From positions 18,591 to 82,590 of the forward strand of contig DASPFV010000219.1 in assembly GCA_035620975.1 (NCBI GenBank): a DNA stretch of 64,000 bases, in the 5' to 3' direction. The DNA is from DASPFV01 sp035620975. Lineage in GTDB: Bacteria > Acidobacteriota > Vicinamibacteria > Vicinamibacterales > 2-12-FULL-66-21. A program made the translations under genes and the position numbers. A model generated the notes under the pieces. That model saw only the letters and a list, made by a program, of their open reading frames with translations. It was not told where the DNA came from and did not search any database. Shown here one piece after another: positions 38,852 to 49,882 of this stretch (positions are counted from its first letter, which is position 1; each line of letters opens with the position of its first letter).

Positions 38852-40162
38852 GTGATGACCATGCATGAGGGCTCCTTCCTACATGACCGCGCTGCACGGT
38901 GGTCTCTCATGCTGGGGTGTCTCCTGCTGGTCGTCTCGAACGGCGGAGCCGTCCAGGTGTCACGCGTGACGCCACTCGATGTGCCGGGGCGCTCGAGCTC
39001 GACTCCGTGGGTTGCCGCGGCCGGTCCGTTCGTCGCCGTCGCATGGGGCGCGTCGATCAGCGGGAAGACGGACGTGTTCGTGGCCGTCAGCAGGGACGGC
39101 GGGACGACGTTCGGATCGCCCGTCCAGGTGAATCGCGTGGCCGGCGAAGCGCGGCTGGGGGGTGAGATGCCGCCACGAATTGCCCTCGTGCCGGAAGGGG
39201 CATCGAGGGTGCCCGCGATTGTCGTGGTGTGGACGGCACGGGGGAAGAACACCGAGATCAAGACGGCGCGCTCTCGTGACGGCGGACGGACATTTGGTTC
39301 ACCGGTGACCCTTCAGTCGCCCGGAGCGCAGGGCGACCGTGGCTGGCCGGCGGTCGCCCTGGACCGCGACGGCACCGCCCACGTGCTGTGGCTGGACCAC
39401 CGTGGGCTCGCGGCCAGCACGGGGGCGGGAAGCGGCCACGCCGGCCACCGCAGCGGTGCGGCGCACGATGGCGTCGCGATGGCGCAGCGCTCCGGCCTCT
39501 ACTACGCGTCAGCCAACCGGACATCGTCGGCAGAACGTGAACTGGCGAACGGCGTCTGTTACTGCTGCAAGACGGCGATGGTCGCCGCGTCGGACGGCGC
39601 GATTTTCGGCGCGTGGCGGCACGTGTACCCTGGCAACCTCCGCGATATCGCGTTCACCGTGTCGCTGGACGGAGGGAAATCGTTCTCGACGCCCGTGCGT
39701 GTCAGCCAGGACGAATGGGCGATCGAGGGTTGCCCCGACGACGGTCCGGCGATGGATGTCGACAGGGAAGGGACCGCTCACGTGGTGTGGCCGACGAGGA
39801 TCGGCGGAGCGAATCCCCAGGGCGCACTGTTTTACGCGTCAACACGGGATGGTCGCGCGTTCACGCCGCGTATCCGCATCCCGACGCTGGGCAGCCTGAA
39901 GCCGTCCCACCCGCAGATCGTGGTGAACAATCGAGGCAGGATCGTCGTGGCGTGGGACGAGACGGTCGGCGGCCAGCGCGTCGCGTCCGCGCGTGAGCTG
40001 CGGGTTGGCGCAGAGGCCTCGTTCGGAGCGGTCGTGACGCTTGCACCGGAAGGTCGCGCGCTGTATCCGGTGTTGGCGGCCGCTGACACCGGGCTCGTGG
40101 CAGTCTGGGCGACTGGCGGCGCCCCTTCGCGCGTCCTGGCGCGGCGGTTCGAACTGCCCTGA
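38852..40162 (+). CDS. Secreted BNR/sialidase-like beta-propeller protein with CYCC motif
   Basis: 436 residues with a signal peptide (ARWSLMLGCLLLVVSNGGAVQ). Sialidase-type blades contain Asp-box-like S-x-D-G-G-x-x-F motifs (SRDGGTTFG, SRDGGRTFG, SLDGGKSFS). It lacks the arginine triad expected of a true sialidase. A conserved-looking ANGVCYCCKTAMV loop and IEGCPDDGPAMDVD supply four cysteines suited to metal or redox binding. It follows the TonB receptor by 61 bases on the same strand. Annotation as exo-sialidase would be misleading; a binding or chaperone role is inferred. Confidence 0.8.
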   Translation: MMTMHEGSFLHDRAARWSLMLGCLLLVVSNGGAVQVSRVTPLDVPGRSSSTPWVAAAGPFVAVAWGASISGKTDVFVAVSRDGGTTFGSPVQVNRVAGEARLGGEMPPRIALVPEGASRVPAIVVVWTARGKNTEIKTARSRDGGRTFGSPVTLQSPGAQGDRGWPAVALDRDGTAHVLWLDHRGLAASTGAGSGHAGHRSGAAHDGVAMAQRSGLYYASANRTSSAERELANGVCYCCKTAMVAASDGAIFGAWRHVYPGNLRDIAFTVSLDGGKSFSTPVRVSQDEWAIEGCPDDGPAMDVDREGTAHVVWPTRIGGANPQGALFYASTRDGRAFTPRIRIPTLGSLKPSHPQIVVNNRGRIVVAWDETVGGQRVASARELRVGAEASFGAVVTLAPEGRALYPVLAAADTGLVAVWATGGAPSRVLARRFELP

Positions 40163-40223
40163 GCCGCGATTCCGTAATTCGGTGGCCCCGCGGCATCCCC
40201 GGGGCCGTGCGGGTCGAGCGAGG

Positions 40224-41288
40224 CTACGGCTCGCGTGAACGGAACCGGCGCCGATCGATCTGCAGCTTGCGCATGCGCGCGCGGAGCGTGTGCGGATTGA
40301 TCTGCAGGAGTCGCGCGGCGCCATGCGGTCCGTCGACGCGACCATAGGTCTCGCGGAGCGCGGCCTCGATATGACGGCGCATCACCACGTCGAGCGGCTC
40401 GATCGGAGCCGGCCGGCCGGCGCCGGGGTTCGTCGCCAGGTTCGTCTGCACCGGTCGCGTGCTCTGGCCGAGGGCGGCCCGGACGTTCAACTCCCGCCCC
40501 TGGCCCACGAGCACGGCGCGATCCATCACCGCCGCCATCTCGCGCACGTTGCCGGGCCATAGGTACTCACTCAGCACCTGGACATCATCTTCCGACACCG
40601 GCACCGCGCGTAGACCGAAACGGTTCGCGGCACGCTCGGCGAAATACTCGGCGAAGGCGCGAATATCGGTGGGCCGGTCACGGAGCGGCGGAATGACGAT
40701 CGGAAACACCGAGAGCCGGTAGTACAGATCCTCGCGAAACCTCTGGGTCTCCACCATCGCCGGCAGATCGCGATGGGTGGCGGCGACGATCCGGACGTGG
40801 ACACGAACCGGTCGCTCGCCGCCCACGCGGACGACCTCGCCGTCCTGGACCACCCGGAGGAGGCGCACCTGTGCGGCGGGTGCCAGCTCGCCGACCTCGT
40901 CGAGGAAGAGCGTCCCGCCGTCGGCCTGCTCGAACCACCCTTTTCGGCGGCCGACGGCGCCGGTGAACGCGCCAGGCTCGTGACCGAACAGTTCGGAGTC
41001 GATGAGCTCGGGAGCAATCGCCCCGCAGTTCACACGGCGGAACGGGCCGCCTCGAAACGGGGAGTGTTCGTGGATGGCCCGGGCGATGATCTCTTTCCCG
41101 GTGCCCGTCTCCCCGAACAGAAGGACAGGCGCCCCGCTCCTGGCCACCACACGGGCCCGCGCCATGACCCCCGCCAGACCGGTGTCGCTCCCGATGAGCC
41201 GCTCTTCGCCGGCTCGCGGGTCACCGGTAATCAGGTGCTCGGGCACCGGTGTCGCACGTGGGCGATGCGCGGCACTTTTCTGTGCCAT
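40224..41288 (-). CDS. Sigma-54-dependent activator lacking a sensor domain
   Basis: 354 residues. The AAA+ domain begins almost at the N terminus, with GETGTGKE (59-66), the sigma-54-contacting GAFTGA loop (106-111) and GGTLFLDEVGEL. The C-terminal 50 residues form a Fis-like helix-turn-helix (GAARLLQINPHTLRARMRKL). There is no receiver, GAF or PAS domain, as in PspF-type activators. It is divergent from the sulfate transporter operon with a 51-base gap, so it may regulate that operon. How it is controlled is unknown. Confidence 0.9.
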   Translation of the reverse strand: MAQKSAAHRPRATPVPEHLITGDPRAGEERLIGSDTGLAGVMARARVVARSGAPVLLFGETGTGKEIIARAIHEHSPFRGGPFRRVNCGAIAPELIDSELFGHEPGAFTGAVGRRKGWFEQADGGTLFLDEVGELAPAAQVRLLRVVQDGEVVRVGGERPVRVHVRIVAATHRDLPAMVETQRFREDLYYRLSVFPIVIPPLRDRPTDIRAFAEYFAERAANRFGLRAVPVSEDDVQVLSEYLWPGNVREMAAVMDRAVLVGQGRELNVRAALGQSTRPVQTNLATNPGAGRPAPIEPLDVVMRRHIEAALRETYGRVDGPHGAARLLQINPHTLRARMRKLQIDRRRFRSREP

Positions 41289-41295
41289 AAGACTG

Positions 41296-41305
41296 AATAG
41301 CTATT
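41296..41305. promoter_or_regulatory. AT-rich palindrome in the activator/cys intergenic gap
   Basis: AATAGCTATT is a perfect 10-base palindrome in the only AT-rich stretch of the 51-base gap between the sigma-54 activator and cysP. It overlaps TATTTTAT, a possible -10 element for cysP. A regulatory role is plausible from position alone. Confidence 0.35.
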
Positions 41306-41339
41306 TTATACCACTGAAAAACCAGAACATATCAATGAA

Positions 41340-42452
41340 ATGAGCGACCCAGCCAACCGCCGTCCCTGTTCCGGCCAGGTTTCGAGTGGTGCGAATCGTG
41401 CTCTCCTGGCGGCCGTGTCCACTGTCGCCTCGTTGGGACGCGCGCTCGCCTGGATCATGGCGGCTTCCGTCGCAGCAGGGTGCAGTGGCGGGCCCGCTGC
41501 GAGCGGAGGCGACGCTGCAGCCACTGAACTCCTGAATGTCTCCTACGACCCGACGCGGGAGCTATATCAGGACGTGGACGCCGCATTCGCCCGGTCCTGG
41601 CGCGCGAAAACCGGCCACACCGTGACCGTCCGCCAGTCGCACGGCGGATCCGGCTCCCAGGCGCGATCGGTGATCGACGGCCTGCAGGCTGACGTGGTGA
41701 CGCTGGCCCTCGCGTACGACGTCGATGCCATCACCGGGGCCGGGCTGATCGCGGCCGGCTGGCAGCAGCGGCTCCCCGCGAACAGCGCGCCGTACACCTC
41801 GACGATCGTCTTCCTCGTCCGCAAGGGAAACCCGAGGGGCATTCGCGACTGGCCAGACCTCGTCAGGCCCGCAATCTCCGTGATCACGCCGAACCCGAAG
41901 ACGTCCGGCGGCGCGCGCTGGAATTATCTGGCGGCCTGGGGATACGCCCTGCACCAGCCCGGCGGCAACCACGAGAGCGCACGCAACTTCGTGACCCGGC
42001 TCTTCGCAAATGTTCCCGTGCTCGACTCGGGGGCGCGGAGCGCCACCAACACGTTCGTGCAGCGCGGGATCGGTGACGTGCTGCTTGCGTGGGAGAACGA
42101 AGCGCACCTCGCGCTGGCTGAAACCGCCGGCACCGTGGAGATCGTCGCGCCGGCGATCAGCATTCTCGCGGAGCCGCCCGTCGCCGTGGTCGACCGGGTC
42201 GTGGACAGACGCGGGACGCGCGCCGTCGCTGAAGCGTACCTTCACTTCCTCTACACGCAGGAGGGTCAGGAACTGGCGGCGAAGCACCACTATCGCCCAC
42301 GCGACCCGCAGGTCGCGGCAAGGCATGCCGGCGCCTTTGCGGCGGTGCAGCTGTTCACGGTCGACGACGTATTCGGCGGATGGCAGCAGGCGCAGCAGAT
42401 CCACTTCGCCGACGGCGGGACGTTCGATCAGATCTACAGGCCCGCCCGGTGA
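41340..42452 (+). CDS. cysP: Sulfate ABC transporter substrate-binding lipoprotein
   Basis: 370 residues with a lipoprotein signal: the hydrophobic stretch ends in SVAAGCSGG, giving Cys as the lipidated residue. The mature part has sulfate-binding protein signatures SHGGSGSQARSVIDGLQADVVTLALA and NPKTSGGARWNYLAAWGYAL, typical of CysP/Sbp. It captures sulfate (or thiosulfate) outside the inner membrane and delivers it to CysT/CysW. It is the first of four genes in order cysP-cysT-cysW-cysA. Whether it is CysP or Sbp type is not resolved by sequence alone. Confidence 0.9.
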   Translation: MSDPANRRPCSGQVSSGANRALLAAVSTVASLGRALAWIMAASVAAGCSGGPAASGGDAAATELLNVSYDPTRELYQDVDAAFARSWRAKTGHTVTVRQSHGGSGSQARSVIDGLQADVVTLALAYDVDAITGAGLIAAGWQQRLPANSAPYTSTIVFLVRKGNPRGIRDWPDLVRPAISVITPNPKTSGGARWNYLAAWGYALHQPGGNHESARNFVTRLFANVPVLDSGARSATNTFVQRGIGDVLLAWENEAHLALAETAGTVEIVAPAISILAEPPVAVVDRVVDRRGTRAVAEAYLHFLYTQEGQELAAKHHYRPRDPQVAARHAGAFAAVQLFTVDDVFGGWQQAQQIHFADGGTFDQIYRPAR

Positions 42453-42585
42453 CTCGCTGGCGCGGCGGGGACGTGGCTACGCGGCAGCTGGAGATCCGTC
42501 ATGCGAGGCTTCGAACCCTCACGGGCCACCATCGTGAGAACGACGTGATGCGGCGACCACGCGCGAGGATGCGCGCGAGTGCAGG

Positions 42586-43452
42586 ATGGCCGTGACAGTT
42601 GCCAACGCGGCACGCACGTTTGTCGGCGGGCGAACGGCGCACACGGTACTCCCCGGCTTCGGGATCACCATCGGGTTCACGCTGGGATATCTCGTGCTCA
42701 TCGTCCTGATTCCACTGGCCGGCCTGCCGGTTCGCACCGCCTCCATGGGCTGGGACGCGTTCTGGCAGACCGTGACGGACCCGCGTGTCGTGGCGTCCTA
42801 CAGGGTCACGCTGACGACGTCGCTCTGGGCGGCCTGCGTCAACGGCGTGTTCGGCCTCATCGTGGCGTGGGTGCTGGTGCGGTACGAGTTCCCCGGCCGG
42901 CGGTTGGTCGACGCGGTCGTCGACCTGCCGTTCGCCCTGCCCACGGCCGTCGCGGGCATCACCCTGACGACCCTCTACGCACCGAATGGATGGCTGGGCC
43001 GGCCGCTGGCGGCGGCTGGGGTCCCGGTGGCGTTCACCCCGATGGGGATCACGGTCGCGCTGATCTTCATCGGCCTGCCATTCGTGATCCGGGCGCTGCA
43101 GCCCGTCATTCAGGAACTGGATCTCGAGCTCGAGGAAGCGGCGGCCAGCCTCGGGGCGACACGATCGCAGATTCTTCTGCGGGTGGTGTTTCCCTACCTG
43201 CTGCCAGCGTGGCTGACGGGTGTGGCGCTCGCCTTCGCCCGGGCCATAGGGGAATACGGCTCCGTGGTGTTCATCTCGGGCAACATGCCGATGCGGACGG
43301 AGATCGCACCGCTCCTCATCGTGACGAAGCTCGAGCAGTACGACTATGCCGGCGCCACGGCGGTGGCGTTCGTGATGCTGCTGATGTCGTTCGCGCTGCT
43401 GCTGGCCATCAACCTGCTGCAGATGTGGACGGCGCGGAGGGTGTCCGCATGA
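42586..43452 (+). CDS. cysT: Sulfate ABC transporter permease CysT (CysU)
   Basis: 288 residues with about six membrane helices and the permease EAA loop LEEAAASLGATRSQILLRVVFPYLLPA. The N-terminal GFGITIGFTLGYLVLIVLIPL and the VVFISGNMPMRTEIAPLLI region match CysT. It forms a heterodimer channel with CysW. Its stop codon overlaps the cysW start (ATGA), indicating coupled translation. Confidence 0.92.
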   Translation: MAVTVANAARTFVGGRTAHTVLPGFGITIGFTLGYLVLIVLIPLAGLPVRTASMGWDAFWQTVTDPRVVASYRVTLTTSLWAACVNGVFGLIVAWVLVRYEFPGRRLVDAVVDLPFALPTAVAGITLTTLYAPNGWLGRPLAAAGVPVAFTPMGITVALIFIGLPFVIRALQPVIQELDLELEEAAASLGATRSQILLRVVFPYLLPAWLTGVALAFARAIGEYGSVVFISGNMPMRTEIAPLLIVTKLEQYDYAGATAVAFVMLLMSFALLLAINLLQMWTARRVSA

Positions 43453-44306
43453 TGCCGGCCGTCCAGGCCGCGCCGTTCGATGCGCGTGAGGCTCGCGGCC
43501 GCCGCCTCACGGAACCAGCGCTGGTGAGGTGGGGGCTGGTGGGTGTCGCGCTGGCCTTTCTCGTGCTCTTTCTCGCCATCCCGCTGACCGCCGTGTTCAT
43601 CGAGGCGCTGGCGAACGGGTTCGGGCCGTACTTCCGTGCCATCCTCGACCCCGACGCGGTGGCGGCGCTGAAGCTGACGGTGCTGACCGCTGTGATCGCC
43701 GTGCCTGCGAACCTGGTGTTCGGCCTGTGCGCAGGATGGGCAATCGCGAAGTTCCAGTTCCGGGGCCGATCCCTGCTCACGACGCTGATCGACCTGCCGT
43801 TCGCCGTCTCGCCGGTCATTTCGGGCCTCGTGTTCGTCCTGCTCGCGGGCCGTCAGGGCTTCATCGGGCCGTGGCTCGCCGAGCGGGACATCCAGATCAT
43901 CTTTGCCGTGCCCGGCATCGTGCTCGCGAGCGTCTTCGTCTCGTTCCCGTTCATCGCGCGGGAGGTCATTCCGATCATGGAGGCGGGCGGCACCCATGAG
44001 GAGGAGGCGGCGCGCGTGCTGGGTGCCGGCGGCTGGCAGACGTTCTGGCGCGTGACGCTGCCGAACATCAAATGGGGCGTCCTCTACGGCGTGATTCTGT
44101 GCACGGCCCGCGTGCTGGGAGAGTTCGGGGCGGTGTCGGTCGTCTCCGGCCACATCCGCGGGGTCACCACTACGCTGCCGCTCCACGTGGAGATCCTGTA
44201 CAACGAATACCGGTTCCAGGCGGCGTTTGCGGTGGCCTCCATCCTGACGTGCCTGGCCCTGGTGACGCTCGTGATCAAGACGGTGGCCGAGCGCCGCGCG
44301 CGCTGA
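43449..44306 (+). CDS. cysW: Sulfate ABC transporter permease CysW
   Basis: 285 residues from the ATG at 43449 that overlaps the cysT stop; ATG 43452 is equally possible. Membrane helices include WGLVGVALAFLVLFLAIPLTAVF, and the EAA loop is EEEAARVLGAGGWQTFWRVTLPNIKWG. The VSVVSGHIRGVTTTLPLHVEILYNEY region is diagnostic of CysW. It pairs with CysT to move sulfate through the inner membrane. 18 bases separate it from cysA. Confidence 0.92.
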   Translation: MMPAVQAAPFDAREARGRRLTEPALVRWGLVGVALAFLVLFLAIPLTAVFIEALANGFGPYFRAILDPDAVAALKLTVLTAVIAVPANLVFGLCAGWAIAKFQFRGRSLLTTLIDLPFAVSPVISGLVFVLLAGRQGFIGPWLAERDIQIIFAVPGIVLASVFVSFPFIAREVIPIMEAGGTHEEEAARVLGAGGWQTFWRVTLPNIKWGVLYGVILCTARVLGEFGAVSVVSGHIRGVTTTLPLHVEILYNEYRFQAAFAVASILTCLALVTLVIKTVAERRAR

Positions 44307-44324
44307 CGGCGAGGACGGAGTTCG

Positions 44325-45380
44325 ATGAGCATCGAAGTTCGGCATCTCTCGAAAATGTTCGGCAGCCATCCCGCCCTGTGCGATGTCAGCCTGACGGTCA
44401 ACGCCGGGGAGCTGCTGGCGCTGCTGGGGCCGTCGGGCTCCGGCAAGACGACCCTGCTGCGCGTGATTGCCGGCCTCGAAGCACCCGACGCGGGCACCGT
44501 GCACTTCGACGGCGACGATGCGACCGAGCGGAGTGCGACCGATCGCCGGGTCGGCTTCGTGTTCCAGCACTACGCGCTCTTCCGCCACATGACCGTGTTC
44601 GAGAACGTGGCCTTCGGCCTGCGGGTCCGTCCGCGGTTGCAGCGGCCGATGGAAGCCGAGATCCGCCGGCGGGTGAACGAGCTCCTCGCCCTGGTCCAGC
44701 TGGACTACCTGGGCGACCGCTATCCGTCGCAGCTCTCAGGGGGCCAGCGCCAGCGCGTGGCGCTCGCGCGGGCGCTGGCGGTCGAACCCAGGGTGCTGCT
44801 GCTCGACGAGCCGTTCGGCGCGCTGGATGCGAAGGTGCGGCAGGAGCTGCGCCGCTGGTTGAGGCGGCTCCACAGCCAGATCCACGTGACCAGTGTGTTC
44901 GTCACGCACGACCAGGAGGAGGCCCTCGAACTGGCGGATCGCGTGGTGATCATGAACGAAGGCCGGATCGAGCAGGACGCCAGCCCCGAGGCGGTCGTCG
45001 AGCATCCCGCGTCGTCGTTCGTGATGACGTTCGTCGGCGAGGTGAACATCTTCCGCGGCCGCGTGCAGAGCGGCAAGGCGGTGCTCGGGTCGCTGGCCGT
45101 CGACTATCCTGGGTACACATCGCCTGAAGAGAGGGACGCCGTCGGCTATGCCCGGCCGCACGAGCTGGAGCTGAGCCGTGATGACGCCGCGGACGGCCTC
45201 CCCGCGACCGTGCGCGACGTCCGGATGTCTGGCGCGCTGGTGAAAGTCGAGCTGGTGGACCGGAGCGACAGCGTGATTCAGGTCGAGCTCGGGCGCGACC
45301 AGTTCGAGGCTCTGCGTCCGGTGCGTGGCGAGACGGTGTTCGTCAAGCCCAGGCGGCTCCGCATCTTCACGTCCCATTGA
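44325..45380 (+). CDS. cysA: Sulfate/thiosulfate ABC transporter ATP-binding protein
   Basis: 351 residues. Walker A LGPSGSGKTTLLRVIAGL, Q-loop VFQHYALFRHMTV, signature LSGGQRQRVALARALA, and Walker B VLLLDEPFGALDAKVR are complete. The C-terminal regulatory (TOBE/CysA-C) domain covers residues about 240-351. It powers sulfate uptake by CysT/CysW and closes the operon. A stem-loop lies just after the stop. Confidence 0.93.
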   Translation: MSIEVRHLSKMFGSHPALCDVSLTVNAGELLALLGPSGSGKTTLLRVIAGLEAPDAGTVHFDGDDATERSATDRRVGFVFQHYALFRHMTVFENVAFGLRVRPRLQRPMEAEIRRRVNELLALVQLDYLGDRYPSQLSGGQRQRVALARALAVEPRVLLLDEPFGALDAKVRQELRRWLRRLHSQIHVTSVFVTHDQEEALELADRVVIMNEGRIEQDASPEAVVEHPASSFVMTFVGEVNIFRGRVQSGKAVLGSLAVDYPGYTSPEERDAVGYARPHELELSRDDAADGLPATVRDVRMSGALVKVELVDRSDSVIQVELGRDQFEALRPVRGETVFVKPRRLRIFTSH

Positions 45381-45387
45381 GCACGCC

Positions 45388-45407
45388 GACCCCTTGGAGA
45401 TGGGGTC
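45388..45407. terminator. Stem-loop after cysA
   Basis: GACCCC and GGGGTC form a perfect 6-base GC stem with an 8-base loop, 8 bases after the cysA stop and touching the end of the convergent DUF1835 gene. There is no T-run, so intrinsic termination is only possible. Confidence 0.35.
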
Positions 45408-45855
45408 ACGCGCCGACGCGAACGACTCCGTTGAGAGTGCCATCCCATCGCCAGGGCGGATTCCGGCCGTGCAGGTGCACGCCGCCGAACCAACGGTCGA
45501 TGCCGCAGGTCGTCACCCGGTCCAGTTGCCGGGCCAGCACCGAGCTGCCCGCCGCCGTGCGTGCAATCGTGCCGCGCAGGATTTGCCCCTGCATCGGGTC
45601 CCAGGCCAGCAGGTCGTTCGCCGGATCGAGCGGGGGATCGTTCCCGGCCCACGCCGTCCAGGAGAGGTCTCCCGGGCTCGCGAGGAACTGCCTTCGGACT
45701 TCGAGCAGCTCGCTGTCGCTGAGTCCGCCCGGCACGGGGCCGTCATGAAGGGGATCGGCCCAGATGGACCGCGTCCGGCCAGCCGCCTCGATCGTGTCCG
45801 TCGTGCACGTGCCGTTGGCCACGTGCAGGAACCGTCTGCTCGCTGCTGCCGTCAC
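45406..45855 (-). CDS. DUF1835-like protein, apparently shortened
   Basis: 149 residues. The N-terminal half (FLHVANGTCTTDTIEAAG, then IWADPLHDGPVPGGLSDSELLEVRRQFL) fits DUF1835. The end (RWFGGVHLHGRNPPWRWDG) resembles the end of the same family's longer proteins, which usually exceed 250 residues. The middle segment expected between them seems deleted in frame. Function unknown. It overlaps the possible terminator of the convergent cysA gene. Confidence 0.65.
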   Translation of the reverse strand: MTAAASRRFLHVANGTCTTDTIEAAGRTRSIWADPLHDGPVPGGLSDSELLEVRRQFLASPGDLSWTAWAGNDPPLDPANDLLAWDPMQGQILRGTIARTAAGSSVLARQLDRVTTCGIDRWFGGVHLHGRNPPWRWDGTLNGVVRVGA

Positions 45856-45876
45856 ACGCTGCTCCTGGAATCGCGG

Positions 45877-48591
<2,715 letters not shown>

Positions 48592-48697
48592 GGGTGGCTG
48601 ATTATACGGCCACCCCGGCGCGCGTCTCGGGGAAATGGCCGTCGTGTCCATCGTGCGGGCCGTGGGCGCGGACGCGGCACGCAGTCGGAGTGAGCAG

Positions 48698-49882
48698 TCA
48701 GATCAATGTGCGGTCTCCTGTCGGCAGGACTCGCCCGCTCGACCCGGGCCGCGGGCGGTCGAGCATCTTCGCTGACAGAAGCGTCAGGTCATCGGGCTGA
48801 GGACGGCTGCCGAGACGTTCCCACACGCGTGCCAGAATCGACTCCAGGAGCGGCGGACCACCGCCGACGTGTGCGCGGCTGGCCGCGAGAATCGCCTCCT
48901 CGCCCATGTCATCCTCCGTGGCCAGCGTGTCCGAGACGCCGTCGGTGAAGAGAACGAGCAGGTCACCTGTAGACATGGGAAGACGTCGTTGCTCCCAGGC
49001 ACAGATCGGAAGGGCCGTCGACACGAGCGGGCCGGTGCTTTCGAGCCGCTGCACCCCGTCCTCGGTGTTCAGGAGCAACCCGGGAGGATGGCCGGCGTTC
49101 ACATAGACCACCTGCTGCTCCTCGGTCGAGATAATCGCCGCAATCAGGGTGACGAACCGCTCCGGTCCGAACGACGCCATGCTGCCCCGCAGCCGTCTCA
49201 CGACGGCGGAGGGTTCGTAGCCGTCGGCTTCCGCCGTTCGAAACGCCGATTTCACGACGCCGGTGAGCATCGCCGCCGAGACGCCATGCCCCATCACGTC
49301 GGCGATGAGGACTGCGACACGCCCGGGAGCCACCGACACATGGTCGCAGAGGTCGCCGCCCAGCTCGGAACAGGACACGTAACGGCAGCTGATGGCGACC
49401 TCGTCGGTGACGACGTCCCGGACCGGCAAGAGACCCTGTTGGAAGGCGCGCGCCTCGGCGAGCTCGGTCTCCAGTCGATGGACGTGGCGCCGGTTCTCCT
49501 CGCGGCGCCAGCGAAGCTCCAGGCAGCGGTCCACCAGTGTCTGCAATACCTCGCGATCGAAGGGTTTCTGGATGAAGTAGAACGCGCGTCCGCGAATCGC
49601 GCGGATCAGCTTCTGGTCGAGATCATCGAGGCTTCCCGTCATCAGGATGATGTCGACATGCGGCAGTTCTGCCTTCAGGCGGCCCATCAGCGCGAATCCG
49701 TCCACTTCGGGCATCCTGACGTCGAGGATGGCGAGATCCGGCTGAAACTCCCGGGCCAGCGCCAGCGCGTCTGCGGAGGACTGACGACCCACCACGTCGT
49801 GCGCCTCCCCCAGCACGCGTTCGACGGCGCGGACCATGCCGGGGTCGTCATCCACGACCAGGATGCGTGCGCCGCGCCTCAT
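48698..49882 (-). CDS. Response regulator with SpoIIE/RsbU-type PP2C phosphatase
   Basis: 394 residues from ATG 49882, which overlaps the stop of the histidine kinase (ATGA). The receiver domain has Asp54 in AILDVRMPEVDGF as phosphoacceptor, Asp11-13 and Lys106 in FIQKPFD. A coiled linker (about 120-155) leads to a SpoIIE phosphatase: ELGGDLCDHV, VLIADVMGHGVSAAMLTG, VYVNAGHPPGLL and LVLFTDGVSDT. It likely dephosphorylates an anti-sigma antagonist (STAS) partner when the coupled kinase phosphorylates it. No STAS or RsbW gene is in the window. Confidence 0.93.
   Translation of the reverse strand: MRRGARILVVDDDPGMVRAVERVLGEAHDVVGRQSSADALALAREFQPDLAILDVRMPEVDGFALMGRLKAELPHVDIILMTGSLDDLDQKLIRAIRGRAFYFIQKPFDREVLQTLVDRCLELRWRREENRRHVHRLETELAEARAFQQGLLPVRDVVTDEVAISCRYVSCSELGGDLCDHVSVAPGRVAVLIADVMGHGVSAAMLTGVVKSAFRTAEADGYEPSAVVRRLRGSMASFGPERFVTLIAAIISTEEQQVVYVNAGHPPGLLLNTEDGVQRLESTGPLVSTALPICAWEQRRLPMSTGDLLVLFTDGVSDTLATEDDMGEEAILAASRAHVGGGPPLLESILARVWERLGSRPQPDDLTLLSAKMLDRPRPGSSGRVLPTGDRTLI

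Noticed and set aside
38852..40162. Annotation as a functional sialidase
   Set aside because: Asp boxes are present, but no arginine triad or Tyr/Glu catalytic pair could be seen, and the cysteine motifs point to another role.
41271..41286. GGCAC-TTTTCT-GTGCC near cysP as a sigma-54 promoter
   Set aside because: The GG to GC spacing is 11, not the 10 bases required for a -24/-12 promoter, and the site lies in the activator's first codons.
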